37,503 bases of DNA from Planctomyces sp. (GTDB lineage Bacteria; Planctomycetota; Planctomycetia; Planctomycetales; Planctomycetaceae). The translations under genes and the position numbers were made by a program. Below, one piece after another: positions 7,318 through 17,500 of this stretch (positions within the stretch are counted from its first letter, which is position 1; each line of letters starts with the position of its first letter). Under the pieces are notes generated by a model that was given only the letters and a program-made list of their open reading frames with translations, did not search any database and was not told the DNA's origin. The stretch is taken from positions 1 through 37,503 of the forward strand of contig SXXK01000157.1 of NCBI GenBank assembly GCA_005791255.1. The letters run 5' to 3'.

Positions 7318-9642
7318 ATGCATCTCCCGCACTTCCAGCAATTGCTCGCTCAGGCCGCCGGCCGCAGACCCAATCCCGATCAGCTGCAGGCCATCCAGGC
7401 TCCACCCAAAACTCCGCTGTTCATCGTCGCCGGACCGGGTACCGGAAAAACCGCCACTCTTGTTCTGCGCATGCTCAGACTGGTGTTCTTCGACCACGTT
7501 CCCCCACAGAACATCCTCGCCGTCACCTTTACTCGCAAAGCCGCAGACGAACTCCGGTCACGGCTGCAGCTCTGGGGACAACGCCTCGCTCAGCTGATGC
7601 CTGCCCCAGCCACCACTTCGCTGCTCTCAGGCCAGCCTCAGGCCGCGGCAGATCCGTACAACCTGCAGCAGCTGTTCGCCGGCACCATCGACAGCCTCTG
7701 TCAGCAACTGCTGATTCGCTATCCGGGTTCATCAGCCCTCGTCCCCAATATCGCCGACGCCACTCTGTCCGATGCCCTGCTCCGCCAGGCTCTGCTGAAG
7801 GACCGCCGCGATACGGACCCTCAGCTCAACTCGCTCCTGCTCGGCCTTCGCGGCAGCGGGGAAGGGCCGTGGAATCTGCCTGCACAGGTCCGACTGCTTC
7901 GCACGTTGCTGGACCGCCGCAGCCATGACCTGCTGGACTGGCAGGCCTTTCTGCAGTCCGGCGATGCCCCGGAACAGCTGGTCGCACGACAGCTGCTGGA
8001 TCAGATCTTTCAGGATTACGAACAGACGATGCAGCGACGACAACTGCTGGACTTTCCCCAGCTGGAACAGGCCGTTCTGGGTCGACTGCAGCAGGATTCG
8101 CTGACACACTTCACCAGTCGACTGCAGGCCATCTTTGTTGACGAGTATCAGGACACCAATCCGCTGCAGGAGCAGCTGTACTTTCAGATGGCGCGTCGCA
8201 GCGGCGCTGCCCTGACCGTTGTTGGCGATGATGATCAAAGTCTGTACAGATTCCGCGGCGCGACCGTCGATCTGTTCCGCGATTTTCCGGATCGCTGCAC
8301 GTCCCAGCTGGGCTGCTCACCGCACACCGTATTTCTGCGGCAAAACTACCGCTCCTCCGCACCCATCATTCGCTTTGTCAGCGCTTTCGCGGCGATGGAT
8401 CCGCTGTATCAGCAGGCGCGAGTTCCGCAGAAGCCGGCACTGCTGGCCGCCTCAGCCAGCGACAACTCCACACCGGTTCTGGGACTCTTCCGCAATTCCG
8501 TCGAAGAGCTTGCCACCGACCTCGCCCGCTTTCTGCTGGCTGTCGTCCGCGGTCCGGGCTGCATGGTCGCCGGTCGCCGCATTCGCATCTCGCGGGAACA
8601 CGGCGGCTCACTCAGTGACTGCGCCCTGCTCTGCAGCTCGCCAAAAGAATTCACCAGCAGCAAACCACCTCGCAAGCGACTGCCGCGACTGCTGAAGGAA
8701 GCGCTGGCTGCCAACCCGTTGCCACTGCAGGTTTTCAACCCACGCGGACAGTCGCTGCCTCGTCTGGCATTGATTGCCCGACTGGGCGGGCTGCTGCTGC
8801 TGTGCCTGGACCACGATCGCTCGGTACAAAATTCCAGCCGACGCCTCGACCTGCAGACTCGCGATACCTTCGACCGCTGGCGCAGCATCGCTGCAGACTG
8901 GCTGCGAGACGACGAACGGCAGGAAGTCGCACAGTTTGTACGCGCGTGGGGCGGACGATCAGACCCCAAACAGCAGCCGCCATGGACTCGCTGCACCCCC
9001 AGCCACGAGCTGCTGTACGCTCTGGTGCACTGGCTGCCCGAAATGCAGGATCTGCCCGATGGACACTCTCTGCTGCAGGTGTTCACAGGTGCTCTGCAGA
9101 CAGCCGGACAACTCAGCCGCTTCAATGGGCGAATCCTCTGTTTTCCCGATCGGCCTGAACTTTCACAGCAGTCGGTGCAGCATCTGCTGCAATTCTGTCT
9201 GGCACCCATCGCTGCTGAGCAGGCCACCGTGGACGAAACGCTGTTCGACACTCAGCCGGCGGACAGTCTCAGCATCCTGTCGATTCATCAGAGCAAGGGG
9301 CTTGAGTTTCCGCTGGTGATTGTGGACATCGGTTCGGACCTGTCCAACGCACATTCCTCCAATGCCTTCCGGCGTTTTCCCGACGCCCCGGGCACTCCCC
9401 ATCTGCTGGAAGATCTGCTGCGGCCCTTCAGTCCGATCCGGCAACCCAGCCGATCCGGTCGTGACCGAGCCTTCGATGACCTGTACCGGCAGTATTTCGT
9501 GGCATTCAGCCGACCACAGGATGTTCTGGTGCTGACCGGTCTGCGGAGTGCCGCTCCGGGCGGCGATGTGCTGAACATCGCTGCCGGACGCACTCGCAGC
9601 GGTCTGGACACGTGGAACAAACAGACTCTGGTGGAGATCTGA
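7318..9642 (+). CDS. UvrD/Rep-like superfamily 1 DNA helicase
   Basis: This 774-residue ATP-dependent 3'-5' DNA helicase of the UvrD/PcrA/Rep class has all the main motifs: Q motif NPDQLQAIQ, motif I AGPGTGKT (residues 38-45), Ia TFTRKAADEL, II VDEYQDTN (about 274-281), III VVGDDDQSLYRFRGA, IV FLRQNYRSS, V SILSIHQSKGLEFPLVIVD and VI QYFVAFSRPQDVLVLTG. The start is placed at ATG 7318 (MHLPHFQQLL), just before the Q motif; the frame opens at 7201 but the intervening residues are not helicase-like. The gene ends two bases before a Cys4 nuclease-like gene, so the two products probably act together, as in AddAB or RecBCD, but without a nuclease domain fused to the helicase. Confidence 0.9.
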   Translation: MHLPHFQQLLAQAAGRRPNPDQLQAIQAPPKTPLFIVAGPGTGKTATLVLRMLRLVFFDHVPPQNILAVTFTRKAADELRSRLQLWGQRLAQLMPAPATTSLLSGQPQAAADPYNLQQLFAGTIDSLCQQLLIRYPGSSALVPNIADATLSDALLRQALLKDRRDTDPQLNSLLLGLRGSGEGPWNLPAQVRLLRTLLDRRSHDLLDWQAFLQSGDAPEQLVARQLLDQIFQDYEQTMQRRQLLDFPQLEQAVLGRLQQDSLTHFTSRLQAIFVDEYQDTNPLQEQLYFQMARRSGAALTVVGDDDQSLYRFRGATVDLFRDFPDRCTSQLGCSPHTVFLRQNYRSSAPIIRFVSAFAAMDPLYQQARVPQKPALLAASASDNSTPVLGLFRNSVEELATDLARFLLAVVRGPGCMVAGRRIRISREHGGSLSDCALLCSSPKEFTSSKPPRKRLPRLLKEALAANPLPLQVFNPRGQSLPRLALIARLGGLLLLCLDHDRSVQNSSRRLDLQTRDTFDRWRSIAADWLRDDERQEVAQFVRAWGGRSDPKQQPPWTRCTPSHELLYALVHWLPEMQDLPDGHSLLQVFTGALQTAGQLSRFNGRILCFPDRPELSQQSVQHLLQFCLAPIAAEQATVDETLFDTQPADSLSILSIHQSKGLEFPLVIVDIGSDLSNAHSSNAFRRFPDAPGTPHLLEDLLRPFSPIRQPSRSGRDRAFDDLYRQYFVAFSRPQDVLVLTGLRSAAPGGDVLNIAAGRTRSGLDTWNKQTLVEI

Positions 9643-9644
9643 CG

Positions 9645-10769
9645 ATGTCGATTTCCGTACGCCGGCTGCACCCGACACAACCGGCATACAGCCTGACGGC
9701 TGATGTGCAGAACTTTTTGCAGTGCGGACTGCAGTACCGCTACGCTCGCACCAGCCGTCTGCCGTGGTCTGATTCTCCGCAGTTATGGTTTGGGCGTTTT
9801 GTCTGTGACTGTCTGCAGGTGGCCGAACAGCAGGTGCGGCACGGCCTGCAACCACAGCCACCCTGGGATCCGGATCGCATCAGTCAGCTCTGCAGCATGG
9901 TCACCACACGGTTGCAGGCCGAGCAGATCGTGTGTCGCAGTCGCTCACGGCAGCAGGCGGGCCTGCAGTGCGTCACCGTGGCCATCAACGAACTTGGGCC
10001 ACTGCTGTTTCCCCTGATTGATGCCGCACAGGTTCCGGTCAGCGGCAGTCGCTGGTTTCCGACAATCGCCAGTACTGCTGCTACTGAGGATCATCAACCC
10101 TCACACTTTGTCCTCACGGGAACTGTGCCGGCGCTGCTGCGAGTGACTGCCATGGATCGTACCGCTGCGGCCTGTCCGCTGCGGCAGGAGCTGCTGTCAC
10201 ACAGGATTGAGCTGGCTGAAGGGCAGACAATTCTGGTGGATTTCAAATCGGCCCATCGACCGGACCTGCACCGCGGCAGTCGGCGTGCTGCCACTGCTGG
10301 CTCGGATGCCGACCAGTGGCGAGCTTTGGTGCTGTCGTGGCTGCTGGCGCAACAAACAGCCCTGCCGGCTGCTGCGGTGGTCGTGTATCTGCACGAACTG
10401 TCGCCATCAGCTGCCGCACTCCGGCGTCTGCGACAGGCACAGCAGGTGCGAACCGCACATGTGCTGCTGCCACACCCTGACAGCCCGGATGCTGCGCTGC
10501 TGCACGAATTCCGTGATGGTCACAAGCCGCCGCAGTTGTCGCGGAACTTTCGCCTGCAGCGAGCCTTCCGGGTCATTCCCGTAACACCGGCCGCTCTGCA
10601 GACAGCATTGCAGACAGCGGATCATGCGGCGCAGAGAATCCAGACCTGCCGGAACCAGGAAGCGCACAGCGGCCGCATCCTCAGTGCGTGGGAACGTAAC
10701 AGCCACAGCCCCGCCGCCTGCAACGCCTGCCGCGCCCGAACATGGTGTCCGGATTTTCGAGGGCGATAA
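9645..10769 (+). CDS. PD-(D/E)XK nuclease-like protein with probable 4Fe-4S cysteines (AddB/Cas4/RecB-nuclease type)
   Basis: This 374-residue protein is probably the nuclease-family partner of the preceding helicase. Four cysteines have the spacing of iron-sulfur RecB-family nucleases: Cys27 in FLQCGLQYRY, then Cys359-x2-Cys362-x5-Cys368 in CNACRARTWC near the C terminus. The nuclease core motif ILVDFKS (Asp199, Lys201) is present, followed by a QWRALVLSWLL helix. The strand before it, normally containing G-x-I-D, reads LTGTVPALLRV and lacks the expected Asp, so catalysis may be lost or altered. The start ATG 9645 lies two bases after the helicase stop. Assignment rests on motifs, not on a database match. 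Confidence 0.75.
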   Translation: MSISVRRLHPTQPAYSLTADVQNFLQCGLQYRYARTSRLPWSDSPQLWFGRFVCDCLQVAEQQVRHGLQPQPPWDPDRISQLCSMVTTRLQAEQIVCRSRSRQQAGLQCVTVAINELGPLLFPLIDAAQVPVSGSRWFPTIASTAATEDHQPSHFVLTGTVPALLRVTAMDRTAAACPLRQELLSHRIELAEGQTILVDFKSAHRPDLHRGSRRAATAGSDADQWRALVLSWLLAQQTALPAAAVVVYLHELSPSAAALRRLRQAQQVRTAHVLLPHPDSPDAALLHEFRDGHKPPQLSRNFRLQRAFRVIPVTPAALQTALQTADHAAQRIQTCRNQEAHSGRILSAWERNSHSPAACNACRARTWCPDFRGR

Positions 10770-10805
10770 TGTTCAGCCACATCAGCGATAAAAAACCAGA
10801 ACAGT

Positions 10806-10827
10806 GCTCGGGCTTTCCAGCCCGAGC
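10806..10827. repeat. Dispersed palindrome, copy 3, between convergent genes
   Basis: GCTCGGGCT / AGCCCGAGC with the TTCC loop is identical in its core to the 6972-6999 copy. It lies in the 77-base gap between the nuclease gene (plus) and the hydrolase gene (minus), where a hairpin could act on both converging transcripts. Confidence 0.7.
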
Positions 10828-10846
10828 TGCAGTTTGTGAGTCCGCA

Positions 10847-13174
10847 TCACTTCCGTTCCGGCCAGTTCAGATGCCGGTGCAGAAACTGATACGTGCCGAC
10901 ACCGTTGATCGTGTGCGGACCAACAAACCACTCGATCTCCGTACGCTCGCCAATCTTCAGCTTCGCCGCATACAGATGCCGCACCTTGCCGTATTCATAA
11001 CCCACCCAGTCGTCTGTTCCAACTCCGTCAAAGTGCCCCCGCTCCACCATAAATGGACGCGGACAAATCAAGGCCGCCATCTCCGCGTAGTTGAACGTAC
11101 TGCCCAGATCCCATTCGAAAATCTCGTATTCCCCGGTCCACATGTACGTGAAATTGTGCCGCGTCGATGCGTTCTTCAGCACCCATTCGTTGAAGTCGGC
11201 CGAACAGATCGACAAACAGTAGTCCGTCACCAGGGCCGGAATTCGCATCGCCGACTTCCCGCCATAACTCAGACCGTAAAACGCAATCCGGCTGTCGTCG
11301 ACGAAGGGCTGAGTCTTCAGCCAGTTCACAATCTGCTGATGCTGAGGCACGATCATCGAGAACAGTGTTTTTCCCAGCGGCTGAGCTTTGCGCTGCAAAG
11401 TCCTGAAGCGATCGGTGAAGATGTACGGATTCTGTGGTGAAAACGTTATGAAGCCCCGCTCGCACAGCTTCGCCGCAAAATCATGATACGCCGGATTGTC
11501 GTTCAAAAACACATCCGTCGGACGACCTTCCAGACCATGCTGACAAACCACCACCGGCCGACGTTCACCCGGCTTCAGATCCTTCGGCAGCAGCAGCACG
11601 CCATACGCCATCACATCAGGAAACACATCCAGCACCACCTCATGACCAGTCCACAAATCCGTTTCCCAGCTCTTCCTGGACTTCGCATTGAACGGCAGCA
11701 GCGGCAGCTCAAACTCACCAATCACGTCCTTCCGGAACACTTCACGATACGCTTCCGTCGACTTCTGATACGCCTCCACACTGCTGTAGTCCAGACGGCT
11801 CATGAACGCATCTCGCACGAAGGGGCTTTCCCGCAGCAGCAGCTGAGTATGCCGGTCGATCTGCTGAATCAGCCGACGCTCGCGACCTTCCGTGCGAGTC
11901 GCCAGCGCAGCTTCCGCCCGCAGCGGTGACACAGCAGTCACTGCCGATGCCCCCGCCAGCTGCTGCAGAAATGTGCCAGTCCAGCCGGCAACTTCCGAAC
12001 GGTTCGCTGCTGCCAGCAACTGCAGCCCGCCAGCATGACTGCCCAGCATCGCTTTTGCTCGCTGCAGCTCAGCCGCCGCTGCGACAGCGTCCGGGGAACG
12101 CAGCTCGGCCGGTGCACCCCCATTGCCCTCCAGTACCACCACCGGGCCTGCTTCCGGAATCACCAGCAAATGTCGGGGTGCCGTCAGAGCAGCCAGCTCG
12201 GCCGCACCAAAATGCCGCAACAGACCAAAGAAATTCCGCTCAATCGGTTCACGCCACGACTGCTCACGTGGTCCGAAAAAACCACTCACGCCACAGACCT
12301 GAATCCGCGTGTCCAGCGCGGCCGCAAACAAGGCCTCCATCCCGCCTTCACCGTGCCCGTAAACGCCAATCGGCAGCCTGGCCGGATCCCGACTGTACCA
12401 GTCCACAAGACTCAGTACCGTCTGCACTTCGTAGCCCGCCAGGGTCCTGCCCAGCTCGAAAGCCGCTCGGTGCAGATACTCCCGCTGCGTCAGATCGGCG
12501 CGATTCAGTCGTTTTTCACGCTGCCGACTGACCACGGCCGGCACCATCACCCGACAACCGGATTCGGCCAGCAGACGGGCCGTCTGCTGCGCAGGTTCCA
12601 GACCCGGCTGCAGCCCCGCCAGCTGTTCCGGAGTCTGTCCGGCATCCGGGATCACCACAACGGCAGCCTTCGCTGTGCCGGCAGGTTCCAGCAGCAGGCC
12701 TTCTGCAACAATGGACGCCAGACCCTGACCCTGCGGAGACGGATCGCCCAGCACCGGCCAGCGGACGGCAAACACCGAAAACGTCACGCCGGCTGCCACT
12801 GCAGACCCCTCCCCCGCCGGTGCTATGATCTCTGGGGCGGTGAAAGGCAGACGAGCATCCGTGGTGCCCAAAATCTTCGCCAGCCGCTGCCGCTGCGGTT
12901 CCAGAGATTTCTGCAAAGCCTCAGCCGATGTCAGATCCAGCGCCAGCCGCTCAGGCCGACTGGCCGCTTCAGCTGCAATCTGCCCCAGCAGGAACCGGTC
13001 CAGCCCATCCACCATCTGCGATGCCAGATCTCCTTCCAGAGTCAGCGGGGCAGTATCCGCCGGACCGGACACAGACTGGCCCCGCACAACGGCCGGAAAG
13101 ACCAGCCACAGCAGCGACAGAGCCAGCAGCGATATGCGGGAAGTGGAAAACGGTGGGGCGGCGAGCATTCTCAT
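10847..13174 (-). CDS. Secreted tandem alpha/beta-hydrolase protein (dienelactone hydrolase/acetyl-xylan-esterase-like)
   Basis: This is a 775-residue exported protein with a signal peptide (RISLLALSLLWLVFPAVVRG). It seems to contain two alpha/beta-hydrolase units. In the first (about residues 150-390) the nucleophile elbow reads GVYGHGEGGMEAL, with Glu276 where Ser is expected. In the second (about 500-775) the elbow is AFYGLSYGGKSA, with Ser636, and a late His in VGPHTINGVGTY (His754) could complete a triad; GHFDGVGTDD offers the acid. The C-terminal unit is therefore likely the active esterase or peptidase. The ATG at 13174 is preferred; an in-frame GTG at 13186 is an alternative, and neither has a clear ribosome site. 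It is a single gene, convergent with the nuclease gene. Confidence 0.75.
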   Translation of the reverse strand: MRMLAAPPFSTSRISLLALSLLWLVFPAVVRGQSVSGPADTAPLTLEGDLASQMVDGLDRFLLGQIAAEAASRPERLALDLTSAEALQKSLEPQRQRLAKILGTTDARLPFTAPEIIAPAGEGSAVAAGVTFSVFAVRWPVLGDPSPQGQGLASIVAEGLLLEPAGTAKAAVVVIPDAGQTPEQLAGLQPGLEPAQQTARLLAESGCRVMVPAVVSRQREKRLNRADLTQREYLHRAAFELGRTLAGYEVQTVLSLVDWYSRDPARLPIGVYGHGEGGMEALFAAALDTRIQVCGVSGFFGPREQSWREPIERNFFGLLRHFGAAELAALTAPRHLLVIPEAGPVVVLEGNGGAPAELRSPDAVAAAAELQRAKAMLGSHAGGLQLLAAANRSEVAGWTGTFLQQLAGASAVTAVSPLRAEAALATRTEGRERRLIQQIDRHTQLLLRESPFVRDAFMSRLDYSSVEAYQKSTEAYREVFRKDVIGEFELPLLPFNAKSRKSWETDLWTGHEVVLDVFPDVMAYGVLLLPKDLKPGERRPVVVCQHGLEGRPTDVFLNDNPAYHDFAAKLCERGFITFSPQNPYIFTDRFRTLQRKAQPLGKTLFSMIVPQHQQIVNWLKTQPFVDDSRIAFYGLSYGGKSAMRIPALVTDYCLSICSADFNEWVLKNASTRHNFTYMWTGEYEIFEWDLGSTFNYAEMAALICPRPFMVERGHFDGVGTDDWVGYEYGKVRHLYAAKLKIGERTEIEWFVGPHTINGVGTYQFLHRHLNWPERK

Positions 13175-13396
13175 GGCGGGGCTCACAGGAAACAGGCGGG
13201 AGGCACAGGAAGTGAGACTGTAGGGAAAACGGCGGTGCGAGTCGAATCAGCGGGATGCCGCATTTCTTCGCACCAGCGGCAAATCCGGCCCGCTTGACGC
13301 AGGATCCGCCCCAAAAATCGGTCCACCTCAATCCCCGGCTACCCCTGACAACCTCGCGGCGATATCATCCGGGCTCAGGCAGTCATTGCCTGCCAT

Positions 13397-13483
13397 GGCC
13401 AGGTGGCGAAATTGGCAGACGCACGGGACTTAAAATCCCGGGTCCCGTAATGGGACGTACGGGTTCGACCCCCGTCCTGGCTA
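13397..13483 (+). tRNA. tRNA-Leu (anticodon UAA)
   Basis: A complete 87-base cloverleaf can be folded. The acceptor stem GGCCAGG / CCTGGCT has a G1-U72 wobble pair and discriminator A73. The anticodon stem CGGGA / TCCCG encloses CTTAAAA, with anticodon TAA at 13431-13433. A long variable arm (GGTCCCGTAATGGGACGT) marks a class II tRNA, and the T arm is ACGGGTTCGACCCCCGT. The 3' CCA is not encoded. It reads UUA (and by wobble UUG), the kind of codon whose wobble uridine is modified by the Mnm pathway. Confidence 0.95.
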
Positions 13484-13548
13484 GTAAAAAACCTGTTACG
13501 ACAAACCGCGAACTCTTTGGCCGGACAGATCACAGTCTGAAGCCCCAG

Positions 13549-14511
13549 CTACAATTTGTCGCTCGCTGCGGGCTTCCGGTCGGCCCATTTCCAAACCGCT
13601 TTGGAATTGCCCGCAAAGAACTCCTGCTGCACGTCCGGGCCACGCTCAGTCGCATAGTCCGCAACCAGCTTCTGCAGCACCCGATAGTCGGCTGCGTGCT
13701 CACAAACCGGCCAGTTGCTGCCGTAAATGACTCGCCGATCACTAAAGGCATCCCACACCACGTCCAGATACGGCCGGTAAAAATCCAGCTGCTCCGGAGC
13801 CCTGCCACCATCCCGCGCCGCACCCTCAACCAGCGCGGACACCTTACAGAACACATTACCGCCCGCAGCTGCCGCTCGGATGCCACTGGCCCACGCGGCA
13901 GGTGGCAGATCGCGAGTAATCGCGGGATTGCCCAGATGGTTCAGTACCACCCGCAGCTGCGGCTGCAATTTCGCCAGCCGTGACAACAGCTCCGGAGTCT
14001 CCGGGCCACCATTCACATCCAGTGCCAGATCATGGTCTGACAACACTCCCAGCACACCACTCCGCCCCTGCTCCAGCAACACACCCACCTGCTGTGCCGA
14101 AATCCGAATGCCCCGAAACAACGGGTTCGCCGACAGCCGCCGCACCTGCAGGCCAAAATCCGTTGACTCAGGGTTCAGATTGCCCACCACACCCACAATG
14201 AACGGATCACGCTGCGCCAGTTCCAGCAGCCAGTCGTTGTCTTCCAGCCACGAACTGGCCTCCACCACAATCGTGCCGGTCACCGGCAAATGCTGAGGCA
14301 GCCTGCGCAGATCCGCCGGCAACACCGTGCGATACAGACTGGAATCCCGGCCCGGCCACGGCACACCCTGCGGACGACCAGGATCATAAAAATGCGTGTG
14401 ACAATCAATCACCGGAAATGCCGCCGAAACACCAGCCTGCAGCTCAGTCTGCACTGCTGCTGCTGCCGTCGCTGCCGACATCTGCAGAAAATTCCGACGA
14501 TTCATGCTCAT
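13549..14511 (-). CDS. Tat-exported amidohydrolase 2 family protein
   Basis: This 320-residue metal-dependent hydrolase of the amidohydrolase-2 (TIM-barrel) family includes lactonases and decarboxylases; substrate is unknown. NRRNFLQMSAATAAAAV at the N terminus is a twin-arginine signal, suggesting periplasmic action. VIDCHTHFYDP carries the first metal-binding His-x-His, RVVLNHLGNP gives another His, and VIYGSNWPVCE supplies the late conserved region (Asp usually present here is replaced by Asn). The start at 14511 lies five bases after the stop of the DUF1553 gene; ATG 14505 is possible too. It ends an apparent operon with the DUF1553 and PQQ-like genes. Confidence 0.82.
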   Translation of the reverse strand: MSMNRRNFLQMSAATAAAAVQTELQAGVSAAFPVIDCHTHFYDPGRPQGVPWPGRDSSLYRTVLPADLRRLPQHLPVTGTIVVEASSWLEDNDWLLELAQRDPFIVGVVGNLNPESTDFGLQVRRLSANPLFRGIRISAQQVGVLLEQGRSGVLGVLSDHDLALDVNGGPETPELLSRLAKLQPQLRVVLNHLGNPAITRDLPPAAWASGIRAAAAGGNVFCKVSALVEGAARDGGRAPEQLDFYRPYLDVVWDAFSDRRVIYGSNWPVCEHAADYRVLQKLVADYATERGPDVQQEFFAGNSKAVWKWADRKPAASDKL

Positions 14512-14516
14512 CCGCG

Positions 14517-17500
14517 TCAGTCCACAAACAGGAACTCGTTCGAACACACCAGCACCTGCGCCAACTGCTCAAGCGGAGTCAAAGCGGGGTTCGGCGGAAT
14601 CGGAAAATCAAGTTCCGAATGCCACGCCGTCGCCGACTCACCAGCACCCTCCTCCAGCAATTCCACTCGCCACAAATACTGGTCGCTGTTCAGCTGTTCG
14701 CCGATGTCCACAACGAAGTCCAGAGTTTCTCCAGCCTCCACGACAACTCCCTGCAACTCACCACTGGCCCGCTGATGATGCAATTTCTGAGCCTGCAGCA
14801 GGCCCTGACGCGAACTGACAACAAAGGCCCTGATCCCGTCGCCCACCTCCGGCTCATGCACCAGCTGCAGCTTCAATGTCAGCCGCAGTTTTCGCGGAGC
14901 CGTCCAGCGTCGCACCGCCGCATGCTGCCGATCGTTCCCCGGATGGCCGCCCTGAGCCGTCAGCTGCACCCAGCCCAGCTGTCCGTCCGGATGCACTGCT
15001 CCACCCTGCCACGCCGTCCCCGTAAAATGCGGCAGCGGCTGAAAACCCATCACTCGACCAGCCGACTCATCCACCGCCCCATAACCATAACTCCAGTCGC
15101 CAGCCGTCGGTCGCTGTTCCGGCTGCTCCGGCACTTCCGCACCCAGCAGCCCGACCGCCTCCGACAATTCCGCAGCCGTCGGCTCACGCTGCAACACCTC
15201 GCGAAACAGCAGCCTGACCTGCTGCTCCAGCTCACCAGACTCCCCTGCCCTGCGAGCCAGCAGCCGCACCTGCTCAAGTACCAGCGGATGATTCATCAGA
15301 AACAAAGCCTGCTGCGGTACCGTGGTCTCACTGCGCTGCGGAATGTGCAGGTCGGGATTGGCAAAATCGAACATCCGCAGAGTGCCCGGCAGAAACTGAC
15401 GGTCCACCAGCCCATACAGCGTTCTTCGTCGCGGATAGGGCGGCTGAAACAAATCCTGCGGACGACCGCCAACAGCACGCTCCAGACCGCCGGACACCGA
15501 CAGCAGCGAATCCCGCAACTCTTCAAACGACAGCCGATGCAGGTTCATCCGCCACAACAGCACGTTCCCCGGATCCACCGCCATCGCTCGCTGCTGCTGC
15601 TCAGCTGACAGCTCGGCCGAACTCTGACGAAATGTCGCCGACAGCAAAATCATTCGATGCAGACTGCGCAGACTCCAGCCACTCTCAATAAACCGAGTGG
15701 TCAGCCAGTCCAGCAGCTCCGGATGCGAAGGACGCTCAGCCCGCAGACCAAAATCACCTACCGACGACGCCAGCCCGCGACCAAAGTGCCACGCCCAGAC
15801 TCGATTCACCATCACTCGAGCTGTCAGCGGATTCGTACGATCAATAATTCGCTCCGCCAGTTCCAGCCGACCACTGCCTTTGGTAAACGGACGACGTTCA
15901 GCACCACTCAGCAGGCCGGGGAACTGCCTCGGTACATCCGCTCCCTGCTGAGCCGGATTGCCACGCGCAAAAATTCGCGGTTCCACCGGCTGCGCCCGAT
16001 CCCGCAGCACCACGGCAAACCGCGGCTGCGATGGCGCATTCAGAATCAAACGGTCCAGTTCAACCTGCGCCTTCCACAGTTCATTGCACACACCCGAATC
16101 AAAATCATACTCGGTGCTGCTTATCGGTTCGTCCGGCACAAAACACGGCTGACCGGGTCCGTACAGCACCAGCCGCAGAGCCTCAGCATCCGCGTCGGGC
16201 AGTCCCTGCGGAGCTGCCGTGCCGGCCTGCGCTGCCCGCTGCAGCACCGACTGCCACTCGGTATCCACCGCCCGAAACAGCCGAGCATAGCCGGTGATCA
16301 CGTCGTCAAAATTCGCCGGTGGCTCCGTGAATGCTGCTGCCAGCCGCGCATTCGTCAGACGACCACCATCCCGCAGCTCACGCAACACGGCCGCCGATCG
16401 CTCGGCATACTGCTGCGGCGGCAGATTCCGATACGCATGCCAGACCACAAACAGCGCGTCACCCCGCTGCTCCGCCAGTCGCAAATAATCCCGCCAGCGA
16501 TGCACAAACGACGGCAGCAGATCCGTCGCTGCAATAATCTGATCAAATCCGGCTTCCGGATAACGACCCGGATCCAGCTGAGCCCGCAGGTAGTCCTCCA
16601 CACGGTCACGCACTCGAGCTGCAGTGGTGGCCCGCCGCTCCTGCCGCAGCTTTTCACCCGCCGCCGCTCGTTCCTGATACGCTCGCTGAAACTCGGCCCC
16701 CGCACCGTCCGCAGACGCGCCGCCCATCGGCAGCTCTGCCAGAAACTCACGCGAACTGTCAAATACTCCGTACAGCGAATAATAATCGGCTGTCGGAATC
16801 GGATCATACTTGTGATCGTGGCAACGAGCACACCCCACCGTCAGCGCCATCGTACCCCGACACACCACGTCAATCTGGTCGTCAATAATGTCCCGCCGCA
16901 CACCCAGAAACCTTCGCCCCAGCGTCAGGAAGCCCATGGCCGCCAAATCTTCGTCCGTTCGATCAGGCACCTGATCGGCAGCAATCTGCAGCAGCAGAAA
17001 CCGGTCGTAAGGCATGTCTGCGTTCAGTGCAGAAACCACCCAGTCACGGTAATTCCAGGCATGCACCCAAAATCGCTCCTCCCGACCATACACATACCCC
17101 TTGGTGTCGGAATAACGAGCGATATCCAGCCAGTGACGAGCCCAGTGCTGGCCGTATTCCGGCGCATGCAGCAGTCGTTCCACCAGCTGCTCATACGCCT
17201 GCGGATGCGGATCAGCAACAAAGGCTTCCACCTCGGCGGCCGCAGGCGGCAGTCCGGTCATCGTGAAATATGCGCGACGAATCAGCGTACGACGATCTGC
17301 CTCCGGCGACATCTGCAGACCCCGACGCTGCAGGCCCTGCATAATAAATGCGTCCACAGGAGTCCGTATCAGGGTGGTATCCGTCTGAGGAACCGGAGGA
17401 TCCGCCACCGGCTGAAAGGCCCAGTGAGCCGCTGCGGCATCCGGCCCCACCGACTGCAGCATCCCGGTCCGCGCCGGCCACGGCAAACCCAGCCGGACCC

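Noticed and set aside
12035-13297. Plus-strand open frame opposite the tandem hydrolase gene
   Set aside because: Antisense shadow rich in Arg and Gln; the minus strand has a signal peptide and hydrolase motifs.
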